The notes: generated by a model from the sequence alone, not told the origin. 64,000 bases of DNA from Gigaspora rosea (GCA_003550325.1 QKWP01000575.1:173054-237053); one strand, 5' to 3'. Positions 46,991-59,607 are shown, counted from the stretch's first letter. Numbers and translations are program-made.

Positions 46991-48109
46991 CTAATTTTTG
47001 TCATTGTAAAAAAAAAAAAAAAAAAAAAACTTTTTTTGGTTATGTTTCTGCTTACACTGATTTAATTCTTTCGTACACTTTTCTTTTCTTGCATTTTAAA
47101 TTTATTTTATTTATTCTTAATTGTATTAATATATAATGATAACAATTGCATATTGAATTGCTTAACCTTTATTACTCCACTTGTTTCTTTTTCATCTTGT
47201 CTTTAATTTTGTCTTTTCATCGCGCGTTTCTCGTCGCGTCTTTTCATTTTGGGTTGATCATTTCTAAATATATAGACTTAAACAATGTTTAACGTTAGAG
47301 TTTTAAAATCTTAATGCATTATTTAAAAACTTAATATAATCATGTATCGATACATATAAATTTGATATAAATTTGATATAAATTTGATATAAATTGATAT
47401 AAATTTGATAGATATAAATTTGATATAAATTTCATATTGTCTGATACAAATTAATTTCGGTCTGTGCAGATACGCCAAAAATCTTGTAATAGTCACTTGA
47501 TTTTTAGTTTATCTCCATAATTGGTATTGGTATATATATATCGATATATATTTTTAGTTAGAATCATAAGTAAATATTTTTAACGATTAACTTAACATTT
47601 AATAATACTACTATATACTGTGTTTAACTCTATTACTAATCGAATTTTCACTCGTGAGAGATTTAGTCTAGAAAATTTTTTATTGTTACTCCCATTTAGG
47701 TTGTGCATTAGACCAATAAAATTTCAGGATCAGGCGTAACGTGATGGTCAAAAAAAACAACTTTTTGCTTTCCAAGTAAATTAATAATATCGCGTTATAC
47801 TTAATGTTAGGGTGATAAAAACAAAAGTTATTAGTAAAATGTCACAAGGAACATTTTTAATTAGGCCGAAAACGTAGTTTTCTAGTCAAAAATTTTGAGT
47901 TATTCATGTTTACGTTACATATAATCTTGAAATTTAATTGGTCAAAATTACAAGAGTGGAAAATTACATACTGTAAATAAGAGTAACTACATATACACTT
48001 TTGGCATCTGTATTAATTTAAAAAAATAGTTTGCTTGAAGGTTTTATACTAACTACTAGTTATATACTAAATATGAACAATTGTAAACAATAATTTTGTA
48101 TGTTAAAGT
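46991..48109. repeat. AT-rich spacer with a GATATAAATTT tandem array
   Basis: A long A run follows the mS38 stop. At about 47358-47436 the 11-bp word GATATAAATTT is repeated roughly seven times. No gene is recognised. Confidence 0.6.
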
Positions 48110-49455
48110 AGCTGTTAAAGTTTTTGTTTTGGGGTTTGGGCCTTTTTTATTCAAATATTAGATTAAAAGAACTGCTTGTAAGTTTTTATATTGTTACATT
48201 GGCAAGAATACAACTAGTTACACATACAACTTTGATGGTCTAATTTAAGTAGTCTGCTCAAAAGTTCTACACTAGCTGCCATACCTGTAACCAGTATTGG
48301 CCCCTGGACTGAACTGGTCCAGTGGACCACTACTGGACTGGACTAGTCCAGTCCAGTTCCAGTACTTACTGGAACTGGACCTAAATAATAAATATGTATA
48401 TATGAATAAAAATAAATTATATTTATAAAATTTTTATAACTATATTTATATATTGTATAAGATTTGTCTAACTATACAAATATACTAACTTGTATTTATT
48501 ATTTAATAGCATCTAAATTTTGCTAATACACAAATTTTGATCTTATTATAAATAATTTAAAATATCAATATATTAACTTTTTTTTTTTTGTGTTAAAGTT
48601 CCTGCTTTGGGTAAGAGTTTATTTAATCAAGCCTGTGGATCAAGGGTGCCTCTTTGGGCGCACCCACAATTGAATTACATTGAATGAGAGTACAACTAGC
48701 CACACGTACAACTTTTGATTGTCTAATTTAAGTAGTCCGCCCGAAGGTTCTACACTAGTTGCCATACCTACAACCCGACTAGGGGATTGCCTATTTAAAC
48801 ACTCTGGTCCAAGCTTCGCATGTCAATCCTACTTGTGATCACCGGTACAGCCCTCCGATACATTAGTCAGTCGAAGACAGTCCCGGATGCTATCTACATC
48901 CCCTTAGGACTAATTTATCCTCGCGGGTAAGCTTGGTAGAGCAGTCCCTGTCCCACACAGGTATTATCTACACTTCGGTAACTTACGCACTCACTGAGGC
49001 AAGCAACTTGCAGTCAGGGGATACCCAACCGCTACCATTACCTACTTCTGCCCTTATAAGGTTCGCTCCAACCCCGGTACCCACCATCACTTTCCTACCG
49101 GTCCTTCACCATTTTCCCAAACTTCCAATCCAGTTGGCCCGGAAGGGTTGATCTACACGGCATTAGGTGCTATTATGGTTTTTCTCCCCTTGGTCCCCAA
49201 TTCCTCAACATGGGTCCTTTTCCTCCGGTGCGACTCCGGCGGCCAGGTTGGTAGACCTTGTCCCCAAGGACAACGTCCGGTTCCCCGGTTTCGGTCCAAT
49301 ATTCCAGTTTTGGTTAGCACCATCAAAGATCAGAGCCACCTCCTTATAGGGATGTTACGGTCCTACAAGGACCGCGGTCCAGACCGGTCTTTTGAACTAG
49401 GTTAAGCGGTCTTCGGTCCGCAATTGAGGACCGGGTCCAGACCGGTCCTTAATTT

Positions 49456-50841
49456 ATATACGATTCCGTAAATTCTCAATTTCGAAAATCGTACCCCTTA
49501 AAAATATCAAAATAACGCCAATGCGCGTCCCGAAATAGTACGCACTTGAATGAATAAATATCGACAATTTATCGGGTAAATGATGATACATACCAGGAGA
49601 GAATAATACTTTATCTCGAAATAACCCGCACGTAGTCAAAATAGCGCGCAGATGCCCGCTATTTCGAGAATCTACGAAATTAATAATCATATTCACGCTT
49701 TTAAATCATATAAAGTATTTGATCAGGTGCACCACAATTTTATATACATACGAGCGATACAAATTTAAGCCTGTTTCAAACTTTAAACTGAATCAATTGC
49801 AAAATTAATATGTTGCATACAAGCTTGTAGTTTAATTGTAAAATTGATTTAAAATTAAATTAGTAATAAAAATTTACAAGTTTAACACGTCATGTTGACA
49901 AGCGGCTTCAGCTTTTTTCAGCTGATTTGCATAGGATTTATTTGAACCAGACATAACCCGTGCTTAAATGCACAAAAGTTCCAAGAAGAATTCTATTCTC
50001 AATATTTGGCTATTTTGAAATTTAATGACCACTTCTTGAATTAACAAAAAATAATGGGTCTTAGAAATAGCTGACCGCATTCATGCATATGCATTCATGC
50101 ACGTGATTCTGACAAATGCATATTGGGCGCTGTTCAATAAAAAAAGAGGAAATCTCTTTTTAAATCTGGTCAATTTGAACAGATTTAAAAGAAATTTCCC
50201 ACTTTTTTATTGAACAGCGCCATATTTTAACATCGATACCAAATATAGTTCCGCATAGTGTCGGGTGGTAAACCAATTTTATTGTGAGTTTGGCTCAGTG
50301 AATCATGTGCACAAATGCACACCACACGAATTCGTAACATCCTTTCAAAAAATACGTATTTAGCTTATCTCTGGGTACTAAAAGAGAACAGATTCAGTAT
50401 AAGATAGAACAGCATGAGTAAAAACTTAATACAATAAATATATGCGCAAAAACATCTAAAGGAATTTAGGACAAAGTTAGTTGAATAGATTTTTTAACAA
50501 AGAAATTATTAAATACAAAGAAACCTCCATAAGTGCGATCTCTCTAAATGTATTCTTAAATTCAGGCCCGAATATATATTTGACCTCTATAAATGCATTT
50601 CTTATAGTCTCTAAAAGAACGTTGTTAAAAGCTTGATCCCAATAGGATGCATTTAGAGTGGTTTCTCTGTAAAAAGTTTTTTTTTGATCTCTTTAATGCA
50701 TATCGGATTCTGAGAATTAACTTCATTGAAAAAAATATACTTGAGATAGGCATTGTTTGCAATCAAAAAATCTGAATAAAAAAGGATAACCAATAAGTAC
50801 TCAAATCGTATTCAAAAAAAAAAAAAAAAAAAAAAAAAAAA
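49456..50841. other. Interior of hAT-B upstream of the gap, no supported gene
   Basis: Non-coding as far as can be seen. It contains a 96-bp hairpin at 50126-50221 and a patch at 50520-50690 with CCTCTATAAATGCA words also seen near 55392. A transposase 5' exon could lie here or in the gap. Confidence 0.4.
50126..50221. repeat. 96-bp hairpin-forming inverted repeat
   Basis: Arms GGCGCTGTTCAATAAAAAA and the complement meet around a short loop (GTCAATTTGAA near 50169-50179), with AAATCTG/CAGATTT at the stem top. Probably a tiny foldback element. No clear target duplication beyond a shared ATATT. Confidence 0.7.
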
Positions 50842-51172
50842 NNNNNNNNNNNNNNNNNNNNNNNNNNNNNNNNNNNNNNNNNNNNNNNNNNNNNNNNNNN
50901 NNNNNNNNNNNNNNNNNNNNNNNNNNNNNNNNNNNNNNNNNNNNNNNNNNNNNNNNNNNNNNNNNNNNNNNNNNNNNNNNNNNNNNNNNNNNNNNNNNNN
51001 NNNNNNNNNNNNNNNNNNNNNNNNNNNNNNNNNNNNNNNNNNNNNNNNNNNNNNNNNNNNNNNNNNNNNNNNNNNNNNNNNNNNNNNNNNNNNNNNNNNN
51101 NNNNNNNNNNNNNNNNNNNNNNNNNNNNNNNNNNNNNNNNNNNNNNNNNNNNNNNNNNNNNNNNNNNNNNNN
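50842..51172. other. Assembly gap (331 N) between poly-A runs
   Basis: Runs of A on both sides (about 50815-50841 and 51173-51182) suggest that assembly stopped in a homopolymer, so gap length may be arbitrary. It lies just upstream of the BED-finger coding sequence. Confidence 0.99.
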
Positions 51173-51178
51173 AAAAAA

Positions 51179-53045
51179 AAAAGAATAAAGCTAAAAAAGG
51201 TCCAATTTGGTCTCATTTTGACCTCGAAACACCCGAACATCCTGATGAACCTGTGTGTAAAAAATGCAAAGCCATCTTTTCAATTAATACTGGGGTTTCT
51301 TCTTTACGAAGACATCTTAGTGGACATAATATTATTGTGCCAGCTAAACGTCAAACTACTCTTCGCTTTCCAATAACTGATCTGTATAATGAAGAAGAAC
51401 AAAAAAAAACGAGATGAAAAATTAATTATCTGGATCATAATCGATCAACAACCATTTACTGTTGTTGATAATCAACATTTTCAGGAGTTTATTACCTTCC
51501 TAGATCCTAGATATACGATACCTACAAGACAAACTATAAAAGCAAAAATCATGAATAAATTTGAGAACAAACGAAACAGAATAGTTAATGATATTTCCCA
51601 AATTCCTGGAAAGGTTTCTTTGACGGCTGATATGTGGACATCTTTAAATTTTGAAGCATTTCTTGGTGTGACAATTCATTATGTTGATACTAATTGGAAC
51701 CTGCGCCATTTTCTTCTAGATATTATACCATTTAATAATCGGCATATGGGAATAAATATATCAGATGCTATTAACGATCTCCTCACTCATTTTAATATCA
51801 AGGATAAAACACTAGCACTTACTACAGATAACGAGGCAGCAATGATTGTTTGTGGAAGATTAATCGCCCAAGAACTGCAAAACGAATTTGATAATATCGG
51901 ATTTTCACACTATAGGTGTGCCGCTCATGTTCTCAACTTGGCTGCGAAAAAAGGATTAGAAATGGTTGATGCTTCAGTAAATAAGGTTCAGAATTTAATG
52001 GCCAAAATCAAAGTATCTATTCGTCTCTGCGATGACCTACGTAGACTGTGTGAACTTAAAGGAATTCTGTATCTTAAGCCTGAGTTGGATGTCGAAACCA
52101 GGTGGAATAGCACCTTTTATATGTTGCAAAAAATGAAAAAAATGGAAACAGCCCTTAATCTACTTGCTGCGGACCACTCATCTATTCGTTTACTATATCT
52201 GAATGATAATGAACAACAAAATTTAAAAGTATAAATTAATAATTTAAATAAAAATATATAATAAACTAAATATAATAAATTAATTTTATTTTTAGGATAC
52301 ACTCGCCTTACTAGAACCACTTGAAACTGCCACGAAATTGCTTTTGGCTGCATCATATCCAACTATGGGTGATATACGTTTGGTGTTTTTAAGTATTCAA
52401 GATTATTTAAATACATATGTTGAGCAAGATGGATTTTCTCAAAATAGAGTTGCAGCATCAATAAACCGAAAAATAGAAGAATACTGGAGCATAATGGATA
52501 AGCCTTCTATTATTTCTGCTGTCCTTGATCCTCGTACTAAATTAAAAATATTTGATATAGTAGATACTGTTAATGCTAAGAAAGTTATTCAAGAAGCTAT
52601 GAATCAATACATTCACGAAGATAGACAAGTTTTATCAACTTCTGACAATGTTCCGGAAAGCCCGATCAAAACTGCAAGAAAATTTTTTTGGAACATGCGC
52701 AATCGACCAGAAATAGAAGAACCTGCAATTCCCGTTGAAAATACTTTGAGGCAAGAATCATCAACCATGGATACCAATGAATTGGACAATTACCTTACCT
52801 TTGATACGGTTGAAGAAGATGCCAACCCACTGGATTGGTGGAAAGCGAATCAGAAAGCTTATCCAATTCTATCAAAAATGGCATCCGATTACCTTAGCAT
52901 TCAAGCTACCAGTGTCGCATACGAACATGCTTTTTCAATCACTGGCAATACTATTTCAAGAACTCGTAACCGCCTTCACCCGGAAACAGCAAGAGCATGT
53001 CTGTGTGTTAAAAGCTGGATTAGTAATGGAGTGGGTGAAAATTGA
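51179..53045 (+). pseudogene. hAT transposase with BED finger, one frame change
   Basis: From about 51179 one frame encodes a BED zinc finger: GPIWSHFDLETPEHPDEPVC, then KKCKAIF and LRRHLSGHN. It runs to an A8-9 run near 51400, where the frame changes. The next frame (51389-52228) has the catalytic core with SLTADMWTS and TTDNEAA (Asp residues), CAAHVLNLA, and the hAT signature TRWNSTFYMLQKM. A 67-bp intron (52229-52295) leads to 52296-53045, with the C-terminal dimerisation domain: NPLDWWKANQKAYPILSKMA, then YEHAFSITGNTISRTR. All three catalytic acids seem present, so only the homopolymer shift breaks it. It could be a sequencing error or recent decay. The true start lies in or before the gap. 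Confidence 0.85.
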
Positions 53046-54411
53046 ATTAAAAAAAAAACATTTCCTGTAATTAACCTAAATGTTGTATCATTATATATAT
53101 TGTATCTTTTATCTTTGCTTATAAGAAATATTAGCATATAAATATTTTTAAAATCTTTAAATCTGTGAATTTTACTAATTCAAAAATTTTTATGTAAATA
53201 ATATTAATAGCATATCATAGTAACTCCGGTTTCAATAGCAAAACAAGTGATATATTGCGGAAGTAAGGATAACATACCTTTTATCTTTTTGGAGGACTTA
53301 GACGAATCATTCGTTTGAAAAGCAATAACGATTGATAGTTTGTTCGTTGCCCCCAGAGGTATATAAAAAATATTATTACCTTGTACAATTCATATGTAAC
53401 TGATCTATCTTTAATATATACCGAAAAAAAAAGCATTGTGAATTTGGGTTGATCCGGCTTAAAACTTCGGTTATTTGTATAAAGTTATGGCCAATCGTAT
53501 TCTAAAAAGTTAGTGTCGTTTTGTATCAAGATATTGTGTGTAATAGTATTAGAGGAGTTACTTACCTTAATGTTAAAATATCATCGGGAAAAAAAATCAT
53601 TTTACACACCGTTGGATCGCTTATAGAAATAAAGCTTGTGTCCAGTACGATTAATAACTATATCCCAAGGATATACAGATCTTGGAGCGCACATTAGCAG
53701 ACTCAAGATAGTATCAGTAGCAAATACAGTAGCTTCGTTATCCTTTGCAAGCTAATTTTCAAACAAATACTCAGTTTAAGTTCACTGTAAAAAAAAAATA
53801 ATTTTTACCTGTTACGTACTAGGTAGAAATTCTGAATTTCTATTGGCTAAAATAAACTGGTCCAAAACCGGTCTTGAACCGGACTGTTTAATGGACCGGT
53901 CTATAGGACCGGTCTATTAACCACGGTCCGGTCCGCGGTCCGCAACTCGGACCGGTCTTTTGGACCAGGACCAGACCGGACCAGACCGTAACATCCCTAC
54001 CTCCTTACTCGGGACTTGCCAAATGGGTTCTGTTTCTCCGGTTCCTTGGATTTGTCTGTATCACAAGACACAACTTCGCCCGAAAGCTTCCATTCAAGAT
54101 GGTAACCAAGAACTACAGGTGATGTACCCAACCGATCGACAAGAAACAGTTACCGGAACACAGGTCTATTTTTTCAAAAGCGTCGCCAGTGGGATTTGAA
54201 CTCAAGACCTGCCACTTGGGGGTGACAACTTACCAACTTCCCTAAGTCGCCACACTCTATATATTAACTTTTTTAATATAATTAAACATCTAACTAAATT
54301 AGTATTTTAATTATTTAGGAATTTAATATTTTTGCGCATGTGCGCTGTAGCGCACCTCATATGATTTGGTGTAATGTGAAATCAAAACAACTAAAATAAC
54401 CTGTTTTTTTT

Positions 54412-54515
54412 TGTTAGTTAGGGTTAGGGTGAGGTTAGAATGGTGTGTAGGCGAGAAAAGGGGCTTTATAGTAAAATTTTGCAAGGAATTTTTTTTGTTA
54501 GAGCACAAAGAGTGG
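54412..54515 (+). repeat. Dispersed GGGTTAGGGT-type repeat, second direct copy
   Basis: Contains GTTAGGGTTAGGGTGAGG, then TATAGTAAAATTTTGCAAGG and TTTTTGTTAGAGCAC, matching 1437-1535. It lies inside hAT-A, so it is part of that element or inserted after it. Confidence 0.55.
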
Positions 54516-55330
54516 TTTCATAAGCAAAATTATGAGCCACAGGCGATTTTTAAAAGATCGCTATTTTTTCTCGATTTCACATTACATCTGATCCTACGAT
54601 CTGATTGGTTTATCATATAGGTGCGTTACAACACATATGCGCTAAATTAGATAAACCATTATTTAGTACTTAAATTTTGCTTTTATATAAGCTTTATTTT
54701 TCTTATTTAGTATAATTAAGTATTTAACTAAATTGGTATTGTGATAGTTAATATCTAAATTTTGTATTTATACAAGTTTTAGTTTTAATTAATAAATAAT
54801 TTATAATATAAAATCTGGTCAATCCAAATAAATTTTTTGTATGCAACATACAATTACTTAAATAAACAGGCAAAGTAATTAATTGAGTAGTTACTGCGAT
54901 TTAATGAAAACAATTCAAGCTTTCTGGCAGTAATTTCTCTGGAATAAGATAAAATAGAAGGCTTTTATAAAGCTAATCCATTAAATTTTAAATTTTTGGG
55001 ATCATAGTTATATATTGCTATTCAGCAATCAGCATATAAGTATGTACAAATTATATAAAGCCTATGTATGGCCAATAAAAATTTTTTAGACAAATCACAT
55101 AAAAACTGGACTGGACTAGAACTGAAACTAGTTCCAGTGGAACAGTCCAGTTCAGTCCAGTTTTTAAAACTGGACTTAGAACTGTACCCAACACTGCCTG
55201 TAACCCATCTGAAAGGCTGCCTATTTAATTTTTTAATTTTTTGTTTTTTTGTTAATTTTTGTTTTGTATAACCAGTTTAGTTCTCTGTTATATTGGTTAG
55301 TCAAGATTTATACTAAATGCTTAGCCAGTT

Positions 55331-56904
55331 TTTTAGAACTTCTTTAACTGTTAATATATCCAAAAGTACTATTTGGTCTATTTTTAATACAGTCAAACCT
55401 CTATAAATGCAACTCATAGAGACAAACCTACAACGTGCATTTAAAGAGATTTGTATTTAAAGAGAGCCAATTAAATTGCAGCTTTAAAAATTAGATTATC
55501 AAGTTTGTATAACTTCTACCAAAATCTGTACCATATAGTGCTATATAGTACCCCCTAATAAATACCCCTCTGTATAGTACCAGAATACTATTCAACTATA
55601 AATGCCAATAATTTTTGAATAGTATCTCCATAGGCCTTATTAACACCCTTAAACACTGCTCTTAAATCTGTAAAACCTTGCTTTTGCCAAATTTGTTAAA
55701 ATTTGCTCTTTTTTATGTTTGTTTATTTGCACACAACCTATTTAGTCAAAAAAATGACCAAAATAGTTAATCTAATGTATCACAAAATTCAAAGCGTTTT
55801 GTATAGTCTACTCTCTTTCTCTTGGTCTTGCACTTGCACTTGCTTTTGCTTTTGCTCTTCAGCAAGCAAAAAAAAATTTAAATAATTAAAAATGCTAAAT
55901 GCATTGGTGAATAGTAAGAAAAAATTTTGTCTCTACACAAATTTAAATTATAGATTTCCTTTTTTTTGAAATTTTCTCTTGGATTTTTTGCCACCTAGAT
56001 TAATTGATAATCTGCAAAATTTTCTTTGCGCTTAAGAAGCGAAATATATTATGACATTACCTCATGGTTCATAATGTATTATTACATTATTAAATTAATT
56101 TTTTTTAATACCTTTTTTTTATGTTGATCTTACCTTTAAAGGTTACACTACATATTACTTTATTGTTATGCATTGCGTGGCTGTTACATACTTCTTAAAA
56201 CGTAATATAGCAGGAACGTCATCCACAGAACCTTATATATGATTGGACAATATGCCAAACGCAGTAAAACGTGAATATTACTATATTTACCTATTGTATG
56301 AGAATTGTTTAACCAAATATTGCTTTAACAGGTTTTTGTCTCTATTAAAGTGCATGACAATTACTATAGAAAAATGTCTTTTTTTTAATTATTGTCTTTC
56401 GAAATTGCACTAACTAAATTACGAAACTTACATGGATTATTTACAGTAGATAGTTAGAATGTCGATTGAGGAAAATTCCAATATCTAGATAATTTAAAAC
56501 TTGATAATTAATTGTATTGTATACTGAAGCAGCTACCTCAAAGTTTACTAACAATCAATATTACTATCACAGTTGTTGCAATATATAATTGATTGATTAA
56601 TTGAATGATTGGATGCTGCTACAGTGACAATGATTATTAGCGAATTTTGTGACTTGATTTTAAAAAATTTGTGTTATATGTGATGAATTTTACCCGAAAC
56701 GACAGGCAACTATTTGTATACAAAGTCTTGAATCTTATTGGATAGCATATTAAATTAATCATAGAATTGCAGTAACATCACATATATAATCGTATACTGG
56801 GTATTTTCATATAAAAGCGTTTTTTGTGTAATTCATTTTGATAAACTTGTAACTGTACGCAAAAAGCAATTTTTTTTATAAAAGTTGTGCATTAGAGTGA
56901 TCAT
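55331..56904. other. AT-rich spacer with a Tigger-like terminal motif
   Basis: At 55392 the sequence ACAGTCAAACCTCTATAAA resembles the TIR of pogo/Tigger-type elements, and CTCTATAAATGCA words recur near 50580 and, inverted, near 61545. No transposase is present. A low-complexity TTGCACTTGCACTTGCTTTT patch lies at about 55824-55860. No gene is seen. Confidence 0.4.
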
Positions 56905-57211
56905 TAGCGTTCCTCAAATTCAAATCAAATCAAATATTGGATCAATTTGAATTTGATCAAATCAAATTGTCCCTAATTTGAATTTGATTTGATTCAAATA
57001 TTTGAATTTGAATTTGATTTGAATTTGAATTTTTAATAGTAATTTTCAAATCAAATCAAATATTTGTCAAATCAAATCAAATATTTGTCAAATCAAATCA
57101 AATTTGGCCATATTTGAATTTGATCAAATCAAATATAGTCAAATTTGAATTTGAATTTGATCAAATATTTGATTCAAATATTTGAAGATCAAATCAAATT
57201 GCAGAACCCTA
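56905..57211. mobile_element. hAT-type miniature element of CAAAT motifs, copy 2
   Basis: A 307-bp element flanked by the exact 8-bp duplication GTGATCAT (56897-56904 and 57212-57219). TIRs read TAGCGTTCCTCAAA on the left and TAGGGTTCTGCAAT on the complement of the right. The interior is again an array of CAAAT/ATTTG words. It is in the opposite orientation to copy 1 at 4707-4992. Confidence 0.87.
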
Positions 57212-57364
57212 GTGATCATTCACGATTGGTGAGACTCAATAGATGCTTGCATATGATATCCATAATAAATGTAAAAAAAATTTTGCCTGCCCAGTTTGTT
57301 TCTGGATTAGTTATCTTTTTTATCTGTTGATTTTTGTTAACTGACAAAAAAAAGATCTGTAACA

Positions 57365-58240
57365 GACCACCAAGGTGAGTATGAAGTTTAATTCTTTTCA
57401 CTTTAACGATAGTTTTCAAGAGAATGTATGCATAATTAAGCGTAATCATTTATTCATTCAATAAATATCAGTGTGAGTACAAAGTTAATTGTGTTCACTT
57501 TAACGATTGTTTTTCAGGCAAATGTATGATTAACTATTGTTTAATAAATTACTAGAATGGATATGAAGTTTAATTCTGTTTGCTTTAATGACTGCGTTTC
57601 AGAACAATGTATGATTAACCTAATAATTTAATTATTCAATAAAATTACCAGAGTGAGTATTATATTTAATTCGGTTCACTTTAACAATTATGTTTCAAGA
57701 GAAACATTTAATTATTCAATAAATTATCAGGGTGAATATATGAAGTTTAATTCTGTTCTGTTCATTTTGATGATTGTGCTTCAAAATGATGTGATTGACC
57801 ATAATCCATTTAATCGTTCAATAAATTACCAGAGTGAGTATGAAGTTTTCAAGGAAATGTATGATTAACCGTAATCATTTAATCATTTAATAGATTACTA
57901 GGATAAATTAAGTTTAATTCTGTTCACTTTAACGATTGTGTTTCAGGACAATGATTAACCATAATTATTTAATAAATTACCAGTATTAGTATAAAGTTTA
58001 ATTCGCCTCACTTTAACGATCGTTTTTCAAGACAATATATAATTAATAGTAATCATTTTTATTAAATAAAATTATTAGCGTAAATATTAAGTTTAATTTT
58101 GTTCACTAACGATTTTGCTTCAAAATAATATATGACTACTATAATTGTTTAGTCATTCAATAAATTACTAGGCTGAGTATTAAATTTAATTTTGTTCATT
58201 TAGCATTTTGTTTCAAAAAAATGTATAATTAACCATAATA
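57365..58240. repeat. Minisatellite, about ten diverged copies of a unit near 95 bp
   Basis: Units begin with a CCAGAGTGAGTATGAAG-like word near 57370, 57468, 57552, 57648, 57727, 57829, 57898, 57980, 58075 and 58169. Each continues with TTTAATTCTGTTCACTTTAA, CGATTGTGTTTCA, AATGTATGATTAACC and ATTCAATAAATT. Units differ by substitutions and small deletions, so the array is old. Short frames inside it are not genes. Confidence 0.88.
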
Positions 58241-58993
58241 GATATAGGGTTCATGCTATAATTCTTAATTAGATTTTGCCTACATATATAAATAAACATC
58301 ATTACTTATATAATTTGAGAATATGCTAATATCTGATCCGTAACTCTGCAACGGGAACTTTGTATAAAACTTTAAAATCTTAATTTGTCACTCGATCACT
58401 CGGCGCACTAGTAAAACTATGAAAAACACTATACGGGATCCACAGTTGATTCCTAGAATTGCTAAACTATCCCTATGTCTTTCAATATCTGACCTGTTTA
58501 GTCAGGCTATCGAAGTGCCTACTTTTGATATCTGGGTTGTCACTGGGCTATCAAAGTCCTATCTTCACGATCCCATGTCTTTCGATATCTGACCTGTATA
58601 GTCAGGCTATCAAATTACCAACTTTGATATCTGGTTGTCCACCCGGGCTATCAATTGCACATACACCACCCAAATACCCAATACGCTAAACTCTACACTG
58701 TGGTAGGTGTCGAGCTTGCAACAGAGACAAAAGAGTGAGAACATCTTTCTAATCTTCCCTCCTTATATAGCATTCCTATGACTTCATAACATCATTATCT
58801 AATCGATACAAAACTTTATACTTACCAAATCGCTACCCAACCACTATCCACATTTGTTCAACAATACATCACTTACTAGCCGCTTTCACCCACTCCAGTC
58901 AACACTCACTACTCAATACTTCATACATATGTCATCATGAGTGTGAATGATCTCATGACAAATGGATGCCTCGTGACTGTGTCATGGCATCTC
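58241..58993. repeat. Spacer with a 100-bp direct repeat, possibly LTR-derived
   Basis: Two units starting ATGTCTTTC at 58475 and 58575 share ATATCTGACCTG, TAGTCAGGCTATC and TTTGATATCTGG. Together with the following less AT-rich stretch (to about 58960) this resembles a solo long terminal repeat, but no target duplication or TG..CA ends were established. Confidence 0.45.
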
Positions 58994-59217
58994 ATTATAG
59001 CTAATTTGAAATTAGTGGACATGTGGTAAATTTTGTGATGATTATTATTATTTTCGGTAATAAAAGTACAGTTTTCGATAATATAATTTTTAGCTGATAC
59101 AAAACATACTGCAACAATATATTGACCGAAAATTATATTATCGAAAAACTATCAAAATTTGAATGATCATCACAAAATTTATCACGTGTCCCATTAATTT
59201 TCAAATCAGCTATAAAA
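58994..59217. mobile_element. Miniature inverted-repeat element with about 50-bp arms
   Basis: Arms share TTATAGCTAATTTGAAATTA on the left (with changes on the right), then AAATTTTGTGATGAT, and an inner pair CGATAATATAATTTT with its complement. No target duplication was recognised and there is no coding capacity. Confidence 0.6.
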
Positions 59218-59607
59218 TCTGTAAATTCTTATTATATAATATTTATAGATATGCTGAATTAGTTTGCATTGAATTGTCACAAAAAAATTCTGTTATTGAA
59301 CATACTAATTTATTAACTACAGTATATAGTTAAGGTTGAGTACATTTGTGACAATAGGATAATTTTATTTTGTTTTGATCGATTCCCTTAAAATATCATT
59401 TTTTGCAAGTACAGAATTTGTATTAGTATTCACCAACTATGACATATTTCTTTACAATTATATTTCTTATATCAATTGTTAGTGAATTTGAATTGTGATG
59501 ACATTCATGATTATAACTTACTCATCAATATATTAGTCTTAACATTTTAATTATGGGTCATATAACCAATCAAAAGCGTCAAAGCACAATAACTTGATTA
59601 TTTTGCT
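59218..59607. other. AT-rich spacer, nothing recognised
   Basis: No open frame or repeat stands out. Confidence 0.4.

Larger units (their letters stand above)
49347..53999 (+). mobile_element. hAT-B: hAT transposon with transposase gene
   Basis: 4653 bp including an assembly gap. It is flanked by the exact 8-bp duplication CCTCCTTA (49339-49346 and 54000-54007), with perfect 14-bp TIRs TAGGGATGTTACGG. Subterminal GGACCGGTCC-type arrays lie at 49362-49455 and 53865-53995. It inserted into the tRNA-headed repeat and carries a BED-finger/hAT transposase gene at 51179-53045. Confidence 0.95.
48590..54258 (-). mobile_element. tRNA-headed repeat, younger copy, split by hAT-B
   Basis: On the minus strand the element starts near 54258 with a tRNA-like head: A-box-like TTAGGGAAGTTGGTAA and B-box-like GAGTTCAAATCCC. 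Acceptor arms do not pair, so it is not a tRNA gene. The body (54190-54008, then 49338-48590) is clearly richer in G and C than its surroundings. Its far end matches the older repeat copy at 48110-48291. Total about 1 kb after removing hAT-B, long for a SINE. Frames at 48933-49405 look incidental. Confidence 0.5.
48292..55196. mobile_element. hAT-A: non-autonomous hAT element with nested insertions
   Basis: The exact 8-bp duplication CCTGTAAC (48284-48291 and 55197-55204) flanks TIRs CAGTATTGG and, on the complement of the right, CAGTGTTGG, a very typical hAT end. Subterminal arrays of TGGACT/AGTCCA words fill about 48305-48380 and 55095-55180. After removing later insertions about 1.2 kb remains, with no transposase frame. 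Confidence 0.82.
48110..55330 (-). repeat. Older copy of an interspersed repeat, split by hAT-A
   Basis: Positions 48110-48291 and 55197 to about 55330 form one repeat copy. The left part shares CTAATTTAAGTAGTC, GTTCTACACTAG and TGCCATACC with the younger copy at 48590 onward. The right part shares TGCCTATTTAA and GGTTAGTCAAGA-like sequence. The split is explained by the 6.9-kb insertion 48292-55196. Confidence 0.6.

Noticed and set aside
48933-49405. Coding gene in the less AT-rich stretch before hAT-B
   Set aside because: Two overlapping frames, no domain, and the stretch is part of a repeat that occurs in a second copy nearby.
50812-51240. 142-codon minus-strand frame
   Set aside because: It consists of the assembly gap and flanking homopolymer.
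54190-54258. Functional tRNA gene on the minus strand
   Set aside because: A and B boxes are present but the acceptor arms do not pair. Better read as a tRNA-derived repeat head.
57350-58240. CRISPR-like array
   Set aside because: The organism is a eukaryote, and the repeats are contiguous, diverged units near 95 bp without spacers.
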